Origin: Eurosta solidaginis
Lineage: Eukaryota > Arthropoda > Insecta > Diptera > Tephritidae
Reading direction: 5' to 3'
Assembly: GCF_040869045.1 (NCBI RefSeq)
Contig: NC_090322.1
Coordinates: forward strand, 178,140,672-178,204,671
Length of the DNA stretch: 64,000 nucleotides
Positions within the stretch are counted from its first letter, which is position 1. Each line of letters begins with the position of its first letter. The notes under the pieces are model-generated. The model was not told the origin of the DNA. It did no database searches and worked only from the letters and a program-made list of their open reading frames with translations. Below, piece by piece: positions 32,581 through 44,611 of this stretch. The position numbers were made by a program, and so were the translations under genes.

Positions 32581-32657
32581 TACCATGAAGAGAAGCTCGG
32601 CCTTAGATCTCTTCGGAGGTTATCGCGCCTTACATTTATTATTATTTTTTTTTTTAT
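32581..32657 (+). mobile_element. 5'-truncated SINE, 3' tail only
   Basis: The segment gaagagaagctcggccttag, then tctcttcggaggttatcgcg and ccttacatttatta with a T-rich end, matches the last 75 bases of the SINE at 53424. It has no polymerase III boxes. Because only the tail is present, it could instead be the end of a LINE that shares its tail with the SINE. Confidence 0.65.
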
Positions 32658-33304
32658 AATACCATGAACTACATTTTATTTTTGTTTGTTCCTTGAATTA
32701 AAGCAAATCATTTACTATGTCTAGTAAAATTGTATATAGGAAACCATGGAAACATACTAAAGTTTTATATATTACAACGAATACATCTTTATATACCAAT
32801 AAAATAAAACAAAAATTTGGTAATTTTTTTGAGATTTGGACCTTTTTTCGATGAATTTTGGTCCCAAATAAAAACATGGTGTGGCAGCATTTCCAAATGT
32901 AGCTGATTTCAGAAGAATTTAACTGGTATTGAATCGTTACAGCAGCGAACACAAAAATTGCAGTGCATAATTTTATAACTGAGTTTTATAAACCAATCTC
33001 ACAAACATTTACGAAAAAAGTCGAAAATTCGTGTAAAGTTTTACAAAAATTGGAACCTTTTTGTTTCCCGTTTTTTTATTTTTATTTTTGTTTTGTATGC
33101 GGCTTTGTAGCCCAATCATTTTTAGCCTGCAAAGCTCAAGTTAAAAGTTTCTGAAAAACTCGTATTGATTTTTGAAAATTTTGCTTGCGAAGCGTGTTTC
33201 AGATTATCTGTCACACGAAGTGTGCATAGCTTTATTTTTTATATGGGAGGGAATACAAACACCTTTCGGAAAAAAGTTCAACGCGAATTTTGAAATTTTT
33301 GTAG

Positions 33305-34230
33305 GTCACAAGAACAGCACTAACATTGATTTATATACGTACAAACATAGACAACACTTACGTAATATATTTATTATTTAACTTTTAAATCTAAAAACAT
33401 TAGTACCATTTAACACTGGAATCATTTGCCGTCTTTCAGTGAGTTTTACAGCTCCGGCTCACACTCAATTCTCACGGGAATGCTCTGGATCATTGAGAGA
33501 CTTGAGAAGCAGATGTCGTGAAATTTTCACACACGTGAAATGTTATAGGCAGATGTCGCCGCTATTTTTTATTTAACTCATACGGCGAAAGGCTAAGCAG
33601 CGACATCTATTTTTGAAAAAGTAGGTATATTAAAGGCCGCGTTGCTAACCTAAAAAGAAGTAATTAACAAATTATCTGGCTCACAAATTGAACCAGACTT
33701 CTATCTGGATTTATCTGGCTCAAATCGTTGTTGTTGCATTTACATGCAACATTATTTATCTGGATCAGGATTTTGCCTCCGGATTATAGCTATTGTCATA
33801 CTGATTCTTAACTATAAACATAAAACGTAAACAGCTGTTATGTTTTGTGTGTCCTCTTTCTTGTTTACCGTATTTCCCCTTTTTTCCCAATATTCTCAGA
33901 CTTTCCAATGTATATCTGGCTCTCCCGTGTTTGTTCCTACATATCTATTATTTTTGTATTTGCCAGATCAGCTGAGTGTCCACTTGTGATATGCTGCGCT
34001 AAGGCAGTCCCTATATATACCCTGCTGCAGCTTTCATTTTCTTTTCCTTTTCACACAAAACATAGCAGCTGTTTACCTTTAATGTTTATAGTTAAGAATC
34101 AGTATGACAATGATACCAATGTTAAATGGTACTAATGTTTTTAGTTTTAATAGTTAAATAATGAATATATCACGTAAGTGTTGTCGATGTTTGTACGTAT
34201 GTAAATCAATGTTAGTGCTGTTCTTGTTAT
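33305..34230. mobile_element. Complex foldback element with two nested inverted repeats
   Basis: The outer arms, 33305-33428 and 34113-34230, are complementary (aagaacagcactaacattga at the left; tcaatgttagtgctgttctt at the right). A second pair lies inside: 33796-33850 (gtcatactgattcttaacta) and 34055-34112 (tagttaagaatcagtatgac). The inner right arm abuts the outer right arm. A unique segment (33429-33790) lies off-centre. No coding sequence. Confidence 0.65.
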
Positions 34231-34330
34231 ATATATAAAATAAACTTATATATATAAATTAATGTAATCTTTATACCACAAATTAATGTAATATTTTTAT
34301 CATTATTGTTGTTAATAAATTAGATCACCT

Positions 34331-34362
34331 CTGAAGATGCTAGGAAGTCTAGCGAAACGTTA
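34331..34362 (+). other. Hammerhead-like motif with intact stem II
   Basis: CTGAAGA (34331-34337), a 5-bp stem gctag/ctagc with loop gaagt (34339-34353) and GAAACG (34354-34359) reproduce most of the hammerhead core, with one extra T before stem II. The pattern is like the ribozyme relics described in Penelope-like retroelements. The cleavage-site strand upstream (GUH and stem I) was not identified. Confidence 0.4.
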
Positions 34363-34369
34363 GGTGGGA

Positions 34370-35123
34370 AAATTTAAATAAATATTTTTGTTTGCAATTA
34401 AAAACGACTGGTCAAAAAAGCCTACTAGCTGTGAAAAAGGCGGGACCCAAAATTGTACGGATTGTGATGATAATGGATCTCGAAATTTCGCTCTTTCTTA
34501 TTATTAAGCCAAACAAATTTATAATAGCATAAAAAATTTTAGATGTCACCTGTATTCCTTACATTCCACACGTTTCAAAGAAAAATAACTACAAAAAAAA
34601 ATTGTAAATTTTTGTATTTGTTTTTATGCAACTTTCTAATCTTTTGAAACTTTTGCCATTAATATTAAGTCATCTTCTCAAGCAAGGTTTCGAAAATTTC
34701 AGGCTCCGTCACTATTTAGTTTAAAAGCAAAAATAACGTTTCGAAACAGAGTGGCCCAATTGAATGAAACATTAGTGATGTATATGGGAACGATTTTGCG
34801 TCATCCCTTGTTTCGAGACAAACCGGTTACGGCGTTGTGCCATCATCAGTGTCGATTTTCGTTCTCATTAATCATATGATTTTTTAAGCAAACAGGGTGC
34901 GGCACAATTTTCACACAGATTTCCCTCAACTGAGCAATTAAAAATTATTAATTTCGAAATTTGTCACTTTTTGTTATGTTATCTTTACCTGGCATCACTG
35001 ACTGCCACGGCTATTTTCGTGTTCGTAAAAGTTATTTGAAGATCCCTTTAGCTGAAGCTAATACAAATTTATGTATTTTATAACAATTAATAATTAAATA
35101 ATATTTTTTTTATTTCATTACAG
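34370..35123. other. Intronic stretch before the IIS2 exon
   Basis: AT-rich intron ending in a T-rich tract and acceptor tttcattacag. No gene or repeat is recognised. Confidence 0.45.
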
Positions 35124-35637
35124 ACTATGCGGAATTTGTGTTTTTGGGTTTATTCATGTCGGAAATGTTTATCAAAATGTATGCGCTTGGACCGCGCACC
35201 TACTTCGAATCGTCGTTTAATCGTTTCGATTGTGTCGTCATTAGTGGTTCGATATTCGAGGTTATATGGTCTAAGGTGAAGGGTGGCTCATTCGGTTTAT
35301 CCGTATTGCGCGCATTACGTTTACTACGTATTTTTAAAGTGACCAAATATTGGTCGTCATTGCGAAATCTTGTCATTTCATTATTGAACTCGATGAGATC
35401 CATCATATCTCTATTGTTCCTGCTCTTCTTGTTCATTCTTATATTTGCATTACTTGGCATGCAATTGTTTGGCGGGCAATTTAGTTTTAAAAGCGGTACC
35501 CCCGAAACAAATTTCAACACATTTCCCATAGCCTTACTTACAGTATTTCAAATTCTAACCGGTGAAGATTGGAATGAAGTCATGTATCAGGGTATAAAAT
35601 CACAAGGTGGCGCTAAAAAAGGAATGATTTATTCTGT
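35124..35637 (+). CDS. cac: cac exon: repeat II segments S2 to S5 and pore loop
   Basis: The 514-nt exon lies between acceptor cattacag and donor gtaagt; it enters with 2 bases and leaves with 2. Counting from the split Tyr codon: S2 (2-22, [20 protein letters not shown]), S3 (35-49), voltage sensor S4 (59-76) with Arg/Lys at every third position (R63, R66, R69, K72, K75), S5 (86-112), and the pore loop with the selectivity-filter glutamate E148 in LTGEDWNEV. The glutamate makes the filter calcium-selective. [13 protein letters not shown] rather than the NAVMYDGI of the L-type Ca-alpha1D identifies Cav2. All key residues are intact. Confidence 0.97.
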
Positions 35638-35643
35638 GTAAGT

Positions 35644-36240
35644 TCAATTAAAAAAAGTGAAGATTCCTATTCGGTGGAGTACAAAAGACTTACATAGGAG
35701 TATGCATATACATATGTATATTCGCAGTACATATTCAGTTTTTTTATTTTATTAAATCTCTTCTTACTTCATCCTGAACTAGGTAAATATTATAGTTTTT
35801 CTGTTCTTAGCTTATCAAAAAACCAAAAACAATACCCGAAAGTTGTAAAAAGTATTGCAAATCCCATTAGACGTGTGTTGGGTGGTTCATTTAGTGTTTT
35901 GGTTAGAAAATTTATAAACCAGTTGAGAAAAATAAATTTTTGAGATATTAAATTGGATTTTTCAAAATTTTGACTTCTTCTCTTAACTAAGCCTACCAAA
36001 AGCTTAAGCGAAATTTCTGTCAGTTTCTGAGAATTTTCGTCTTAACTGCCTGAGTTCTCAACAGTTCTCTTCAAAACACCGATGCTAGTAAAATCAAGCC
36101 ACCATGGTATTTTTTTCTACTTGAATTAAAAGACTTTCGCTAAAATAAATCTTATTATGTTTAATACAAACTTGCTTTTTTCAAGAGCACAAACTGGTTA
36201 AGCCATTTCAACAGTAGATTCATACTCAATTTAACTAATT
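35644..36240. other. Intron start, no gene
   Basis: Nothing beyond AT-rich sequence. Confidence 0.4.
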
Positions 36241-36249
36241 TTTCTGTTA

Positions 36250-36480
36250 AAAAAAACACATTTTGTCAGTCATTTCAACAGCGAACAACTGTCAATATTA
36301 TGCAAATGCATTAGCTAATTTAAAAGAGAAATTTACGTGCACGGCACTCACTAGTTTCTTCTTAAGAATATGGTGCCACAGATATCTCTGCTATTTCAAC
36401 AGCCTTCACTTTTATTATAATGTTGATCAACAGCTGTTATATTAACATTCTCCAATGATATTCTAAGCGTGACAGTAATA
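36250..36480. repeat. Dispersed repeat shared with 57700-57870
   Basis: The block cagcgaacaactgtcaatat and the following atgcaaatgcattagctaat (36281-36321) recur nearly unchanged at 57727-57767. Both copies then carry ttaacag/tgttatat-rich sequence. No coding capacity. Family unknown. Confidence 0.55.
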
Positions 36481-36799
36481 GCTGTTAAGCCATAGTTTAC
36501 GTATAAAGGGGTTATTGTTTAACAATTGAAGCGGTCAATTCAGTATTAACAATTAAGACAAAAATTGACAGACATTTCGGTTGAATGGAATCGTCATTCG
36601 GTTGATATTATCAACTTTTTGTTGCAGTGTAGTACCTTTACTTCGCGCTACGCTACAGAAATCTCTGTTTTCATACATACATCTTCAGCGTTCGCTGCAT
36701 TGATTCCGAATTTTCAAGCGAAATTCTCCGTATTAGTAGGCTATAGGCCAGAGGCAAACAACTTTTTATAACAGATACGGCCTGTCAAAGTTCGGCATG

Positions 36800-37780
36800 T
36801 GTCACAGCCATTATTGGTGTCATTATATGGAGAAAAATGTGATGTAACAAAACACTCTATGTATCACCCTGTAAAAATATTTTTCAGTATTACATATAAA
36901 CCTGGGCGCATTTTAACTTTCATTTGCATTTTTTTCCAAAAAAAAAAAATTAAATCTGTTTTGTATATACATACATGCGTATATAAATAACCCACTAAAG
37001 TGTACTATGCAAATAATTTTTCAATGCCTACTTTTTTCTCATAATGTCTATTTGTGATGCCTTACTATCAAAGCAATATGCTTCTTACTCGAAATAATTC
37101 CTATTGCAACACATATTTTAGATTTTTTCTATTCGTTTATCTATTGCCATATAAAATGTCGCTTCCTTATAGACAAAACATAATATATAATAATACTAAA
37201 ATTTTGTGCACTACATACATATCTCTTTATGTTCATAACTATATACATAGTATGGTATGTATTTTAAAGTGCAAATAATTCTACTCTTTCTGAAATTTTT
37301 TGTCTTCTCAGTCAGCATTGCGCACTTTTATAAAATAATTTTTTTTTTACAGACTCATAGAGCCTACTCTTTGTTTGGTTTATATTAGGACATATTCCAG
37401 TTCCTTAATGCTCATACCGCAGAGAAAAAGACGATATACACACACACACACACATACACTAGTATTCACTAATACTTCATTGCAATTCTAAATTTTTTAG
37501 TTTGTAAGGAAGTGTTAGTCAATACACAATGAAATGATATTATTTATCAATACGGTGGGATATCGAGCTTTCAAAATTATTATTGCTTCGCAAAACGAAA
37601 ATTTGTTAAAAAAAAAATTTGTATAATTAAGAAAAAAATTTATTAAAGTTTAAAGTTCCGCAAATTCAATAATAGTATCCGAACAAAGCTCAGGTAAAAA
37701 CGTTTGAATCTATTACGAGTACCTTATAGTTAGGAATCCTGTTAACAGCATAAATATATACATACATATGCAGATATACA
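36800..37780. other. Intronic stretch with simple repeats only
   Basis: Contains an A run near 36944, several catacata runs and a (CA)n run at about 37439-37455. No gene. Confidence 0.45.
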
Positions 37781-37784
37781 TAAA

Positions 37785-38036
37785 TATCGCTCATTTGCTG
37801 CAACGTCGTCATAACTCAAAAAACATGACTTTTGAGTTAATAACATATAAACGTACCCAATATCATGATCTATGTTGCATAAAAAAATCTTCGTGATCAG
37901 TTAAAAATTTAGCACGTGGTATAAAAAGGAAAATATGCCTTTATATGCGCAACATATGGCAGTTAAAATCTTTGAATGGCTCTCCTGGAAAACTGTGTTT
38001 TTTGAGTTATGACGACGTTGCAGCAAATGAGCGATA
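37785..38036. mobile_element. MITE with ~41-bp inverted ends
   Basis: The left arm 37785-37825 (tatcgctcatttgctgcaac, then gtcgtcataactcaaaaaa) is the complement of the right arm 37996-38036 (tttttgagttatgacgacgt, then tgcagcaaatgagcgata). The unit is 252 bp and non-coding. No target duplication was fixed because the flanks are tacata-rich. Confidence 0.7.
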
Positions 38037-38545
38037 TGTATATTTAAACATACATTTATGTATGTGTGTATTTGCTGTGCACATAATAATATGTCAATTC
38101 GTCCTTAATTTGTGTTGTAGCACCAATTTTTCTCGTATCTTTTTCTCCCATCAAAATCCCGTTGTTGAACGTCGAACCATTAATGTGTGCAATCATCACA
38201 TAGAAGCTTTTGAAAGCTTTTATGAATTATATATAAATTGAGTTTGCGAAAGTTTGTGCATCTTTCTAAATATTTCAAAAATTACGAATTATGCAAAAAC
38301 TTTCAAAAATTCAACACCTCAAAATAAGACACATCTAAAAATTTTCTAAAAGTTATATATGATCACAAAAAGAACACCCTGTATTTGTAGCTCTTAACAA
38401 ACACTACGGCTGCACTAATTAAAATCTTTAACATTTCTTCACTTTTCATATTAGACTCATATTTTTATATATATTTATTACTTCTTACTTGCTAACAAAA
38501 ACAGTTACATACATATATGTACATATTCACATTTATAGTTTAAAT

Positions 38546-39712
38546 CAGTGGTGCACTCGATAGCTTTGTAGAGCTTGGGAAAACCATTCGGCGTACACCC
38601 TTATGTCGTGTGAGCATAGCGACGGAGATTCAGTAAAGCTGCAGACATTGGTGCGTTATCGGTAACCTTATAACAGCTGATTCGACCAACCTTATGGGAA
38701 TGAATGTAATCGATTATTGGTGCCATACCGTAACGCTAAGGTCGGAACCGTATCGTAGCCAACCAATTGGTTTTTTGTTTTCCGCCATATCCATAATATT
38801 TGAGTTGGTGAATTCAATAACTTTTTGTAGATTTTATTCATTGTTTTGGATACGTAATGACTAAGAGACTTATTTTTTATGGAATGTGTTTGTAATTTTT
38901 TGAGTTTTCTTAATTTTTATGAAATTTTCACGATTTTTATGTTAAGGCACCATTAATCGATCACCATGTATCGTATAGGATTACGTTAGGGATACGACTA
39001 CAGCGATACGACAAACGGCACCAATGACTCCGCTTTAAAGCAAACAGCCAATCAGTTTTAGCTTGTACTTCAAGCCATTGTAAAGGTTTACAAGTGAGTT
39101 ATGTATCAACTGTTTGTTCACAGCTGCGCTCACCTAACCATAATGCTTGTTCTATCTCCTTCTTGGTGCAAGTCACCCGGCAGCGTTGCACTACTTTGGT
39201 GGTAGTGTGTGTTATAGCTGTAGTAAATGTTTTTCTCGTATTACTTTGGAACGGATAGAAAACTTTTACTTCCGTGTTTGAATTCTTAATTTTGATATAA
39301 CTACTCGCCTTTGGATACCCATTTGTAAAATTTTCGATAAGTTCCATTTAGTGAACTATGTATTTCATACTAAATTTGTCTAACAAATTTTTTCAACACA
39401 GCAACCCATATTCCACTCTTTTTTCGCTAATTATTGCATCCCTGCGTCGTTCCCGATGGCAATAACCCCCGTAATTTTGACACTTCATTCAGTGTCAAAC
39501 GGTCGTTCCACACTGTTTTGACACTCAGTGTCACTGTCCAACGGCAGTGTGTTAGAAAGAGAAGGAACATATCTTTTTTGTAAAACTATATACTGCTTAA
39601 AACAGTAAGCATCTCATGCGTAAATTCTATGATTAAACATCCATTGCAAACACATTCTACCGCAAAAAAGCTGCTGTTGCATTCGAAGCTCTGCCGCCGT
39701 AATGCACCTTTC
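38546..39712. mobile_element. hAT MITE expanded by nested insertions
   Basis: The left 85 bases (cagtggtgcactcgatagct ... attcagtaaagc), the middle (aaacagccaatcagtttt, 39048-39065) and the right (cattcgaagctctgccgccg, 39678-39697) follow in order the 231-bp MITE at 60206-60436. Between left and middle sits an extra ~400-bp element (38637-39036), and between middle and right about 500 bp of other sequence. The terminal CACTG of the right end is lost. Confidence 0.55.
38637..39036. mobile_element. Element nested in the hAT MITE
   Basis: The flanks are taaagc on both sides, and alignment with the intact MITE at 60206 shows they were once one site (ataaagcaaacag). The ends contain acattggtgc and gcaccaatga in inverted orientation. 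Internal palindromic blocks such as atcgattattggtgcc occur. Non-coding. The exact terminal base is uncertain. Confidence 0.5.
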
Positions 39713-39724
39713 CTCTAAGTGATC

Positions 39725-41640
39725 GCTCACCTTATTATTTTTTAAGTTTTTATTAAGAAAAATGCACTGTTATGTCATCGACTGCAAGAATTGTAAAAAC
39801 ATGCTTAAAAATGAACACTTTAGTAGTCAACCAATGCGAATTCAGTACCAGGTGTTGTTATCCCAACAGCTGATTGCTTCTTCTTGATTATTTTCCATAC
39901 AACGCCTTGTACTACAATATGCCAGTTAATCGAAATCAATGACAATTTTCTTTTGACTTGACATTCTTCAGCACTGCGAATTGGTTGAATTCGCTTTGCC
40001 ACCACCTGGTATGGATTCGGCTTGTACGTCAACCAAGCGTTCAGTGTGGTCAGCTTTCAAACAAAATTTTGTAAAGTAAGTAGATACAGAAACGTTAAAA
40101 AATGAAACGTAATAATAAATAATTACTAATATATACATTCACTTATTTCAATTCTTTATAAAATGTTTGCTAGTACTTTCAGTAAAGATATATATCACTT
40201 AATACACTTGCCGTTAAAACTGAGACTCTGAGTAAAGACATTTAATTTATGATATGAGATAACTTCGAAAAACTCACATTATATGGTACAAAAAATTTTG
40301 GGAGCCGCCAAGTTTTAAAAGGTATGAAAATATTAATTCTTTAAGCTTTTTTAAATCTCTTTTTTATTTTCTATTTCAGATAAACCAATAAAATTTTATA
40401 ACAAAATTTAAAGGAACTCCTTTGAGTGATCGTACTAAGATTTTGAAAAGTTTTATTTGTGGTATCTTTGTTATTATGAGAGCGTTTACTTTTAGGAACT
40501 AAGGAGGTATAAGGAAAACTGGTACGGCGTTTACTTCAAATTTCAAAAAAATAGAAAAACCTTTCTTACAATTTTGTTGGTTTTTTTACAAGGCGATACA
40601 CAAGACTTTCGTCAGAAAGACAAAGCAATAATATCAGTTAATCGAACGGAACTGCAAATTAAAAATAACATCATAATATAGAACGTATCACCCGCGTCGC
40701 ATTTCATCACCTTGTAGCACATCACGTCAAATGTACACAGTCATTTGCATCACCAACATCTTATTTAAAAGATACGAACCACCTCTGCAATTTTTTTTTT
40801 TTCGAGTTCAACAAAGTACCTTTCGAGGCCGATGCCTCAGGGTACTGTCGCCCAACCTTACCAATAGAGCGACTGCCGCCCTTTGCCTCGCTGCTTTGCA
40901 TATTTGTTGTATTAAAACTATATCATTCTTACAGCTCATCACTAAATCCTTCTAAATACACACCGCAGTAGCTTTAATAGTAAACGTTTCTATGCCACAT
41001 ATCATCAAGACTTGGAAGACGTGATCCTAGAGCTTTGCATCTCAATTGTTTACTTAGTTGAAAGGAGCAAAAGTTTGCAAAAGAAAATTTCCTTTAAACC
41101 TCTATACTAAGCAATTTATAGTTTCAAATCTGTAACTATCAAAAGGACGCTCCAAGATATCAGGAAAAAATCGGTAGCATATCCTATCACGTATTTTCAT
41201 ATGATTCAATCACAAGAGGTTTGCTCGACAGACAAATTTTTTGACAATTGCGGGCAGTTTGCTCCCAAATCGAATTGACATCCGTTAACTGTGTTGTTTC
41301 TTTGCCAATTTTCGAAAAATATTAGTAGTAGAAATAGGAAGCAATCAGTTTACAAATACCGGATAAGCTGCACTGCATAATTCCTTAGAACATTTTTTTT
41401 TTAATTTTATAGTGAATTTATTAACTATGCCTCGATCCATTAGTATCGCTGAACATTGAACATATGTAATTTTATGCAAAGTGAGGACACCAAGAAATCG
41501 TGCACTTTCGTAAACCTATGAATATACGAAACCTAAACCAATTCAAAATTCATCGTTCAACGTCAAAACCTCACTATTAAATCGATTCACGTAAAAATGA
41601 CATTAGTAAATAATGGAGATGCCATAACGAAATGTACTCA
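39725..41640. other. Intronic stretch, no recognised gene
   Basis: Several short frames exist without family resemblance. A T run lies near 40790. Nothing is supported. Confidence 0.4.
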
Positions 41641-42100
41641 TTGGGAATGTTGACTTATTCAGGTAAAAGTCTAGAACAGGAGTCTACTGGTAATACGCGT
41701 CCAAAAATATCGAGAGAGGTGACCTCGACAACAACAATCCGAAGGCGTAAAAGAAAAATTGTATCTCTGTCCGGAGATATTTGCAGTTGAAGTTGGCAAT
41801 TTTCATGTGATTGTTGTAATGTTTTTGTGCACTGAAAAAGAGTTTGCGTACAAAGGGATTTTGCATGCATTTAATTTAGATCCCACCTCATTGGTGGACC
41901 GGCCAGGGTAATTCTTTGTAAGCTCGGCTGAGGGCCGCCAACGCAACCCGGGGTCATTTTTCGGGTTTTCGTCAATATCTTTTGAACGAGCTAAAATTTT
42001 TATTCCCGCCTTCGAATTATTGTTATCGAGGTCAATACGCGTTCTTTGACACTTCTCTCGATATTTTTGGGTGCGTACTAAAAGTCGACCTTTTGTTATA
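41641..42100. repeat. Repeat with internal inverted segments
   Basis: The segment ccaaaaatatcgagagaggt with gacctcgacaacaacaat (41701-41738) is present inverted at 42018-42072 (attgttatcgaggtcaat and cttctctcgatatttttggg). The part between includes ggtcatttttcgggttttcg. It looks like a mobile element with two-part inverted arms; the exact ends and family are unknown. Confidence 0.45.
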
Positions 42101-42476
42101 TTAATTCCGTATGTTCGGAACATTCGTCTCCATTTAAGAATTTGGGGAATCGGTTTATGTTTGGAATATTTTGTATATACTTATTTGATTATTTCGGATC
42201 TCGTTAGGTAGTATCAAATGAACGTATTCCGAATATTCTAAATTAACGGTTTATCCGGAACGCTTCCATGAATACTTAACGGAAAAGAGCTTTACGAAAT
42301 TTCCGAATAAAAAGGTGAATACTCCCTGTGTAGCAGAACCGCACAAAAGCTTAACTCTTCTGTCAAAGTCAAGGTAGGAATATAAAGTTCTAAGACAATA
42401 AGCCATTTTCTTTTATTTTTGTTTTTGTCAGTTCAATTCGGCTGCTGAGTAGCGTATCACCCCATGTCGGCTGCCT

Positions 42477-43664
42477 GTTCAAAATCGTGCTATCTCAAAA
42501 TATTTTTCAAAAATTTCCCAATTCAGGATTTGTCACAAAACCGCCCTATATTAGAGTTATATTGAAGAACGCTTCATCTCAGAATGCTTTTCATTCAGGG
42601 CTGTCATGGAATCCAATTGTGGTCGTAATCGGATTAAAAACGATAAAAAAATTACTTTGGTGTTATGAGATCCAATGTTATCGGTTTATTGTTCGAATTG
42701 GAATCAGTGTCGGTTTTAGGTGTCACAAAATCCGATAATATCGATTTTGCTATCGGAAGCAAACCAATCAGTTAAATGCCGTTGGATTTCTTTTTGTTTT
42801 TCTCTTGCAGTTGAATATTTTCTAAAAAATATAATTATTTTATAAAAATAGATGTAAATTTGCATATATTTTCATTCATAATAGGGGAAAACATAAAAAT
42901 TCAATGCAAAACAGTATTTTGATTGAATTTATGGAGATATAGCGAAGGGCTTCACAAAGCCCATCATCTAAAATCGTTGACACCGTGTTTCTACCTACAT
43001 TTATTGCCAACTGGTCTTTGATAGGATCCTTCAGCTAAAAATCGTAACGTAGCTGCTAGTTGCAGCACTGGCAGAAGTTTCGAGCGAGTTAGGTGTCCTT
43101 CTATGGTGCCCAATAGCATTCAGAAAGCATCTTTGTTTATGCGATAGTATGAAATGAAACTGCAAATACTCTATTAATATTTAGAAACCCACATTAAGAA
43201 ATATTTTTAATTACGCTGTCTCTGGCAACTCAAATGGATTGCTGCGATCACTCAAAATTTTCCTTTTGACCTTCTCGCAACTCTCTTCTTCGAATAACAT
43301 AAATGCTACAAATGCTGATGCCATTTTGATCTCAATAAATTTGTTTAATCTGTTTAGATGTACAAAACAATTATTTTATAAAATTCTGCCAAAAAAAAAA
43401 TTTGCATCAAAATTGCCGGTGCACCGATAACACTGCAAAACAGCTGATTCGAACATTGCTTTTATTTACATTCGAAAAGAGCAAAACCAATACGGTTTTA
43501 TGGCACCAATTTAAATCAATATTGGTTTGTAATTCCGACAAAACGCAAAACTGACTTGGATTCCATGCCAGCCCTGACTAACTCCCTCTTATGACAAAAT
43601 GCATTGAACTTATGCTCATATAGGGAGCTTTTGAAACAAATTTTGAGATAGTGCATTTTTGAAC
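42477..43664. mobile_element. Outer inverted repeat surrounding a hAT-like element
   Basis: gttcaaaatcgtgctatctc (42477-42496, continuing aaaatatttttc) and its approximate complement gagatagtgcatttttgaac (43645-43664) form ~32-bp arms. Inside them is the hAT-like unit 42596-43576. It could be an older MITE into which the hAT inserted. Confidence 0.45.
42596..43576. mobile_element. hAT-like MITE, 981 bp
   Basis: The ends are CAGGGCTGTCATGGAATCC at 42596 and, read inward from 43576, CAGGGCTGGCATGGAATCC: 18 of 19 bases match. The CAGGG start is of hAT type. The 8-bp flanks (ttttcatt/actaactc) do not match, so the assignment is tentative. Sub-terminal sequence is rich in ccaat and attgg motifs. 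No transposase. Confidence 0.65.
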
Positions 43665-43669
43665 AAAAT

Positions 43670-44088
43670 TATAACGTACGGCATTCTTCAAACAATTTCT
43701 GAAAGAATGGCCAAACCAACATAACTTTATCAATTCACGAAATATTTAGTAGACAATGAATTATTTCCCCAAAAACTTTTGGTATTTACAAATTTATTAT
43801 CACTACTAATATACTACCAAAGATACTTTTCTAATACAATTTTCACTGAAGGGGATTGAATTATTCCCCTTCGCAAAAGCAACCTGTCCAGATTTTCAAT
43901 TTGGGAGTGTCAAAGATCTGTCATCATTGGAGAACAAACCTCTGGTATTTTCAAAAATAAACCATCAATCAATATACGTCACCAATTAGCCAATTTGTGA
44001 AATAAAGAGGCATCACAAAATATTCCCTCTTATAATACATTACAAAACATCTTGATGTAGCTCGTATGCAGAGAATTTATTTATATAT
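43670..44088. other. Intronic stretch, no gene
   Basis: Nothing is recognised. Confidence 0.4.
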
Positions 44089-44089
44089 T

Positions 44090-44372
44090 TATACGCTAAC
44101 AAAATTTCCATACAATCAACTGAAAGGCTGTTTCGCATAGTTAGCATACGTAAAATAATATAAAAGTTATATGAATCGATTCGTATGGATCAGCCGCAGT
44201 GCATAGGCCTTTTTTTGTTAACAAATATTACTCTATTTGTTTATAATTAATAGAAAAATTTTTTGTAAATTCGAACAATCTCTGCAAATATCGAAATTTA
44301 CTTTCGTGCCCAAAAGTGCACCATCTGTAGGACCAATTATGTTAGTGCTCTAAGACACAAACCTACATATTA
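44090..44372 (+). repeat. Left copy of a ~275-bp direct repeat
   Basis: From gctaacaaaatttccataca to ctctaagacacaaacc the sequence is nearly the same as 45125-45392, with a few substitutions and small gaps. The shared core includes gattcgtatggatcagccgc and cagtgcataggcct. The two copies lie about 1.03 kb apart in the same orientation. They could be LTRs of a short element or a segmental duplication. No TG...CA ends were found. Confidence 0.65.
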
Positions 44373-44500
44373 TGTAGAATTCGAAAAGCTGCGTAGTCTT
44401 GTTGCCCAAATGTTTCACCTACATATATACATATATGTACGCGCCAGACGGTGAAAGAATAAAACATGGTTTCCCATTGTTGCCACTTACCTATATAAGT

Positions 44501-44611
44501 CTGTACTAAAATCCTAAAATAATTGTTCCGAAATAATTGTTAGCGCATAAAAAACTTCTGTACCAAAATCCTAAAATAATTGTTCCAAAATAATTGTTAG
44601 CGCACAAAAAT
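44501..44611 (+). repeat. Two-unit tandem repeat, 57-bp period
   Basis: ctgtactaaaatcctaaaat at 44501 recurs as ctgtaccaaaatcctaaaat at 44558, each followed by aattgttcc and attgttagcgca. Two copies only. Confidence 0.75.

Noticed and set aside
34981..35020. A ctggcatcactgactgccac block resembling the candidate exon at 18607 (ctggcatcaaagactgccac).
   Set aside because: The similarity covers only about 20 bases, with no start codon in context or donor site here; probably chance or a shared short repeat.
35200..35529. 109-codon minus-strand frame under the domain II exon.
   Set aside because: Antisense of the channel exon; open only because of the channel's codon composition.
41880..42010. 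Coding region suggested by GC-rich sequence around 41890-41950.
   Set aside because: No consistent frame; the segment lies inside a repeat with inverted arms.
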